From Alphaproteobacteria bacterium (GTDB taxonomy: Bacteria > Pseudomonadota > Alphaproteobacteria > SHNJ01), in the NCBI GenBank assembly GCA_947456345.1, contig CANGQU010000037.1, positions 1 through 6,756 on the forward strand: 6,756 bases of DNA, given 5' to 3'. Of the stretch, positions 5,045-6,756 are shown one piece after another. Below the pieces are notes generated by a model that had not been told where the DNA came from, did not search any database, and worked only from the letters and a program-made list of their open reading frames with translations. The translations under genes and the position numbers were made by a program. The first letter of the stretch is position 1, and every line of letters begins with the position of its first letter.

Positions 5045-5736
5045 GCCGCTTTGGAGAAAGCGGATTTTTTGGATTTGGCTTTGGCACGCTTTAACACCTC
5101 GGCGGCCAGGGCGTCGATTTCCTTGGCAGCGTCGGAATAAGGTTCGGTTTCGACAACCCCCATCCCCTCCGCCAGGCTGGATTGAAACGCCACACGGCTG
5201 CCAATCGTTTGCTCGGACACTTCTGCACCCAGTAACTGCGCCTCTTCGATCATTTTGCTGGCCAGCTTGGTGCGCATGTTGATGCGATTCATGACCAATA
5301 ACGCCGGTACTTTTTCGCGGAAACAGAATTGCAATGTCGGCTTGGTTGCCCAGACGTCCATAGGGCTAGCTTGTAATGGGATCACACAAATATCCGAGCT
5401 GCGGACAGCAATGCACACCTCGGCTTCGGCGCGGGGGGGGCTGTCGACAATGATGATGTCGAAACCAAATTGCTGCAAGCGCGACAATTCACCCACCATG
5501 CGCCAACCGGTGATAGATACTACCTCTGGCCCTTCATACGCTTCGGCCAAAGCCTTGGCGCGCACATGGCTCCAGGCATTGGCGCTGCCTTGGGGGTCGA
5601 TATCGATCAGCGCTACTTTGTGGCCTTGTTTTTGCCACGCCACTGCTAATTGCAGCGCCATGGTGGTTTTTCCGGCGCCGCCTTTTTGTTGCGCGACGGT
5701 GACAATAATCGGTTGCTTTTGGTTATCGTTACGCAT
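5041..5736 (-). CDS. ParA/MinD-superfamily ATPase, orphan (no ParB in view)
   Basis: Deviant Walker-type ATPase of the ParA family, whose members dimerise on ATP and bind DNA or membranes to position plasmids, chromosomes or protein clusters. The protein has 231 residues. Visible motifs are the deviant Walker A QQKGGAGKTT (16-25, signature Lys18 and P-loop Lys23), the A' motif LIDIDPQGSA (43-52), Walker B IIIVDSPP (94-101), IPLQASPMDVWA (119-130) and RVAFQSSLAEG (181-191). The last two resemble the short ParA branch that includes pTAR-type and cluster-positioning proteins, lacking the N-terminal helix-turn-helix of large ParAs. The C-terminus is Lys/Ala-rich (LKRAKAKSKKSAFSKAA) and could contact DNA. 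The start at 5736 has AAGGGG (5748-5743) six bases upstream; the frame extends to 5850, but that extension looks non-coding. No parB is adjacent on either side, so its cargo is unknown. Confidence 0.9.
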   Translation of the reverse strand: MRNDNQKQPIIVTVAQQKGGAGKTTMALQLAVAWQKQGHKVALIDIDPQGSANAWSHVRAKALAEAYEGPEVVSITGWRMVGELSRLQQFGFDIIIVDSPPRAEAEVCIAVRSSDICVIPLQASPMDVWATKPTLQFCFREKVPALLVMNRINMRTKLASKMIEEAQLLGAEVSEQTIGSRVAFQSSLAEGMGVVETEPYSDAAKEIDALAAEVLKRAKAKSKKSAFSKAA

Positions 5737-5882
5737 TACAAGCCCCTTGAGTGAAAAAAGAAGATGAAAGACCAAAGAAGGACAAAATATAGTATCGACA
5801 AAAAGCAAATTACTACATCTGGGGTTATGAAAACAATAAAATAACCGCAAATTCTCAATCGGGGATATCTTTGACTGTAATT
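5737..5882. promoter_or_regulatory. Divergent intergenic region between parA and the Sua5-type gene
   Basis: About 146 AT-rich bases that must hold both promoters. A minus-strand TACTATATT (5794-5786) could be a -10 region for parA, but no good -35 accompanies it. An inverted repeat GGTTAT...ATAACC (5823-5828 and 5841-5846, 12 bases between) may be an operator. Nothing stronger is visible. Confidence 0.3.
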
Positions 5883-6756
5883 ATGCCAACCACTCTGCCC
5901 GTGATTCATGATGTTGCTTTGGCGGCAGCGCAATTGCGTGCGGGCGCGTTGATCGCCGTTCCAACAGAAACGGTCTATGGCCTGGCCGGGAATGCGCTAG
6001 ACGACCACACAGTTGCAAAAATTTATGCGGCTAAAAACCGTCCGGATTTCAACCCGCTGATCGTGCATGTGCCGGATTTGCGTGCCGCTATGGAATATGC
6101 GGAATTTTCCCCAGCAGCGATTAAACTGGCGGAAAAATTCTGGCCCGGCCCATTGACGATGGTCCTGCCGCAACGGCAGCCAAATAAACTTAGCCGCCTT
6201 GTGACCGCTAATTTACCGACCGTAGCCATCCGCATACCCGCGCATCCCAAAATGCAGCAATTATTATCCGCCCTGCCCTTTCCCTTGGCCGCGCCCAGCG
6301 CCAATCCGTCGGGGATGATCAGCCCCACCTTGCCAGAGCATGTGCAGCGGTATTTCACCGCCGATCAAGTCAGCGGCGTGTTGGATGGGGGGCCTTGTGT
6401 GCACGGCCTGGAGTCAACGATCATCGATCTATCCACCGATCAGCCGATGTTGCTGCGGCAAGGGGCAGTGGCCAGCGCGGAGTTGGCCGCGCATCTGCCG
6501 GGCCTGCGCGAGGCGGTCAAGGGCGCGGCTGTCACCGCCCCCGGCATGCTTAGCCGTCATTATGCGCCCGCTATCCCGCTTCGCCTGGGCTGCGACAACC
6601 CCCGGGCGGGCGAAGCGCTGTTGGCGTTCGGCCCAAACCCGCCCAGCGGCTTTGCCACCATTTGCAATCTTAGCGTCACGGGCGATATTGTCGAAGCAGC
6701 AGCGAATTTGTACCGCCAGATGCATATTTTGGACCGCGCGGATTTATATGTGGGCA
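5883..6756 (+). CDS. L-threonylcarbamoyladenylate synthase, long Sua5/YwlC type (C-terminus cut by window edge)
   Basis: Makes threonylcarbamoyl-AMP from threonine, bicarbonate and ATP, the first step of the t6A modification at tRNA position 37; the product is used by TsaD and its partners. The window shows 291 uninterrupted codons. The YrdC domain holds VPTETVYGLAGNAL (26-39), AAKNRPDFNPLIVHV (49-63, with the K-x-R pair at 51 and 53), FWPGPLTMVLP (86-96), APSANPSG (137-144, the S-x-N motif) and GLESTIIDL (175-183). APGMLSRHYAP (219-229) marks the linker and start of the C-terminal Sua5 domain, absent from short TsaC proteins, so this is the long form; a few tens of residues remain outside. 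The ATG at 5883 has no clear ribosome site. An in-frame TTG at 5871, five bases after GGGGA (5861-5865), is a credible alternative that adds four residues. The gene is divergent from parA. Names in use are sua5, ywlC and tsaC. Confidence 0.95.
   Translation, partial: MPTTLPVIHDVALAAAQLRAGALIAVPTETVYGLAGNALDDHTVAKIYAAKNRPDFNPLIVHVPDLRAAMEYAEFSPAAIKLAEKFWPGPLTMVLPQRQPNKLSRLVTANLPTVAIRIPAHPKMQQLLSALPFPLAAPSANPSGMISPTLPEHVQRYFTADQVSGVLDGGPCVHGLESTIIDLSTDQPMLLRQGAVASAELAAHLPGLREAVKGAAVTAPGMLSRHYAPAIPLRLGCDNPRAGEALLAFGPNPPSGFATICNLSVTGDIVEAAANLYRQMHILDRADLYVG

Overview
The window looks like chromosomal DNA of an alphaproteobacterium of moderate GC (judged by eye, about half). Three things point there. 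The phosphoserine aminotransferase at the left edge is of the alphaproteobacterial SerC type. There is a homologue of the complex I accessory subunit NDUFA12/B17.2, a family known from mitochondria and alphaproteobacteria. The genes are ordinary housekeeping genes, with no transposase, integrase, phage gene or CRISPR array. I cannot name the genus.

Layout. 1-1069 (-): serC, cut by the left edge, with a 16-bp inverted repeat directly before its start codon and no Shine-Dalgarno sequence. 1174-2291 (+): two overlapping reading frames that read best as one gene of unknown function broken by a -1 shift in a run of five G at 1730-1734; the product would have a long soluble N-terminal part, one membrane helix and a Ser/Thr/Pro-rich tail. 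2284-2775 (-): a RidA/YjgF-family protein, tail to tail with the previous gene. 2776-3336: a stretch of about 560 bases with no convincing protein gene, holding a strong intrinsic terminator that acts on the minus strand just upstream of ridA, and several Shine-Dalgarno-complementary and C/U-rich motifs on the minus strand. It may be a small-RNA gene or a regulated ridA leader.

3337-5044 (+): a likely transcription unit of three genes: the NDUFA12-like complex I subunit, the MCE-domain lipid-transport protein MlaD, and a CysQ-type bisphosphate nucleotidase. 5041-5736 (-): a ParA-family ATPase without a ParB partner in view, sharing the bases TTAA with cysQ so that both stop codons overlap. 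5883-6756 (+): an L-threonylcarbamoyladenylate synthase of the long Sua5 type, cut by the right edge and divergent from parA.

The genes serve separate processes: serine and PLP biosynthesis, removal of reactive enamines, respiration, outer-membrane lipid homeostasis, sulfur/nucleotide metabolism, DNA or cargo positioning, and tRNA t6A modification. I see no dedicated new system. The parts most worth a second look are the broken unknown membrane-protein gene and the non-coding stretch upstream of ridA.
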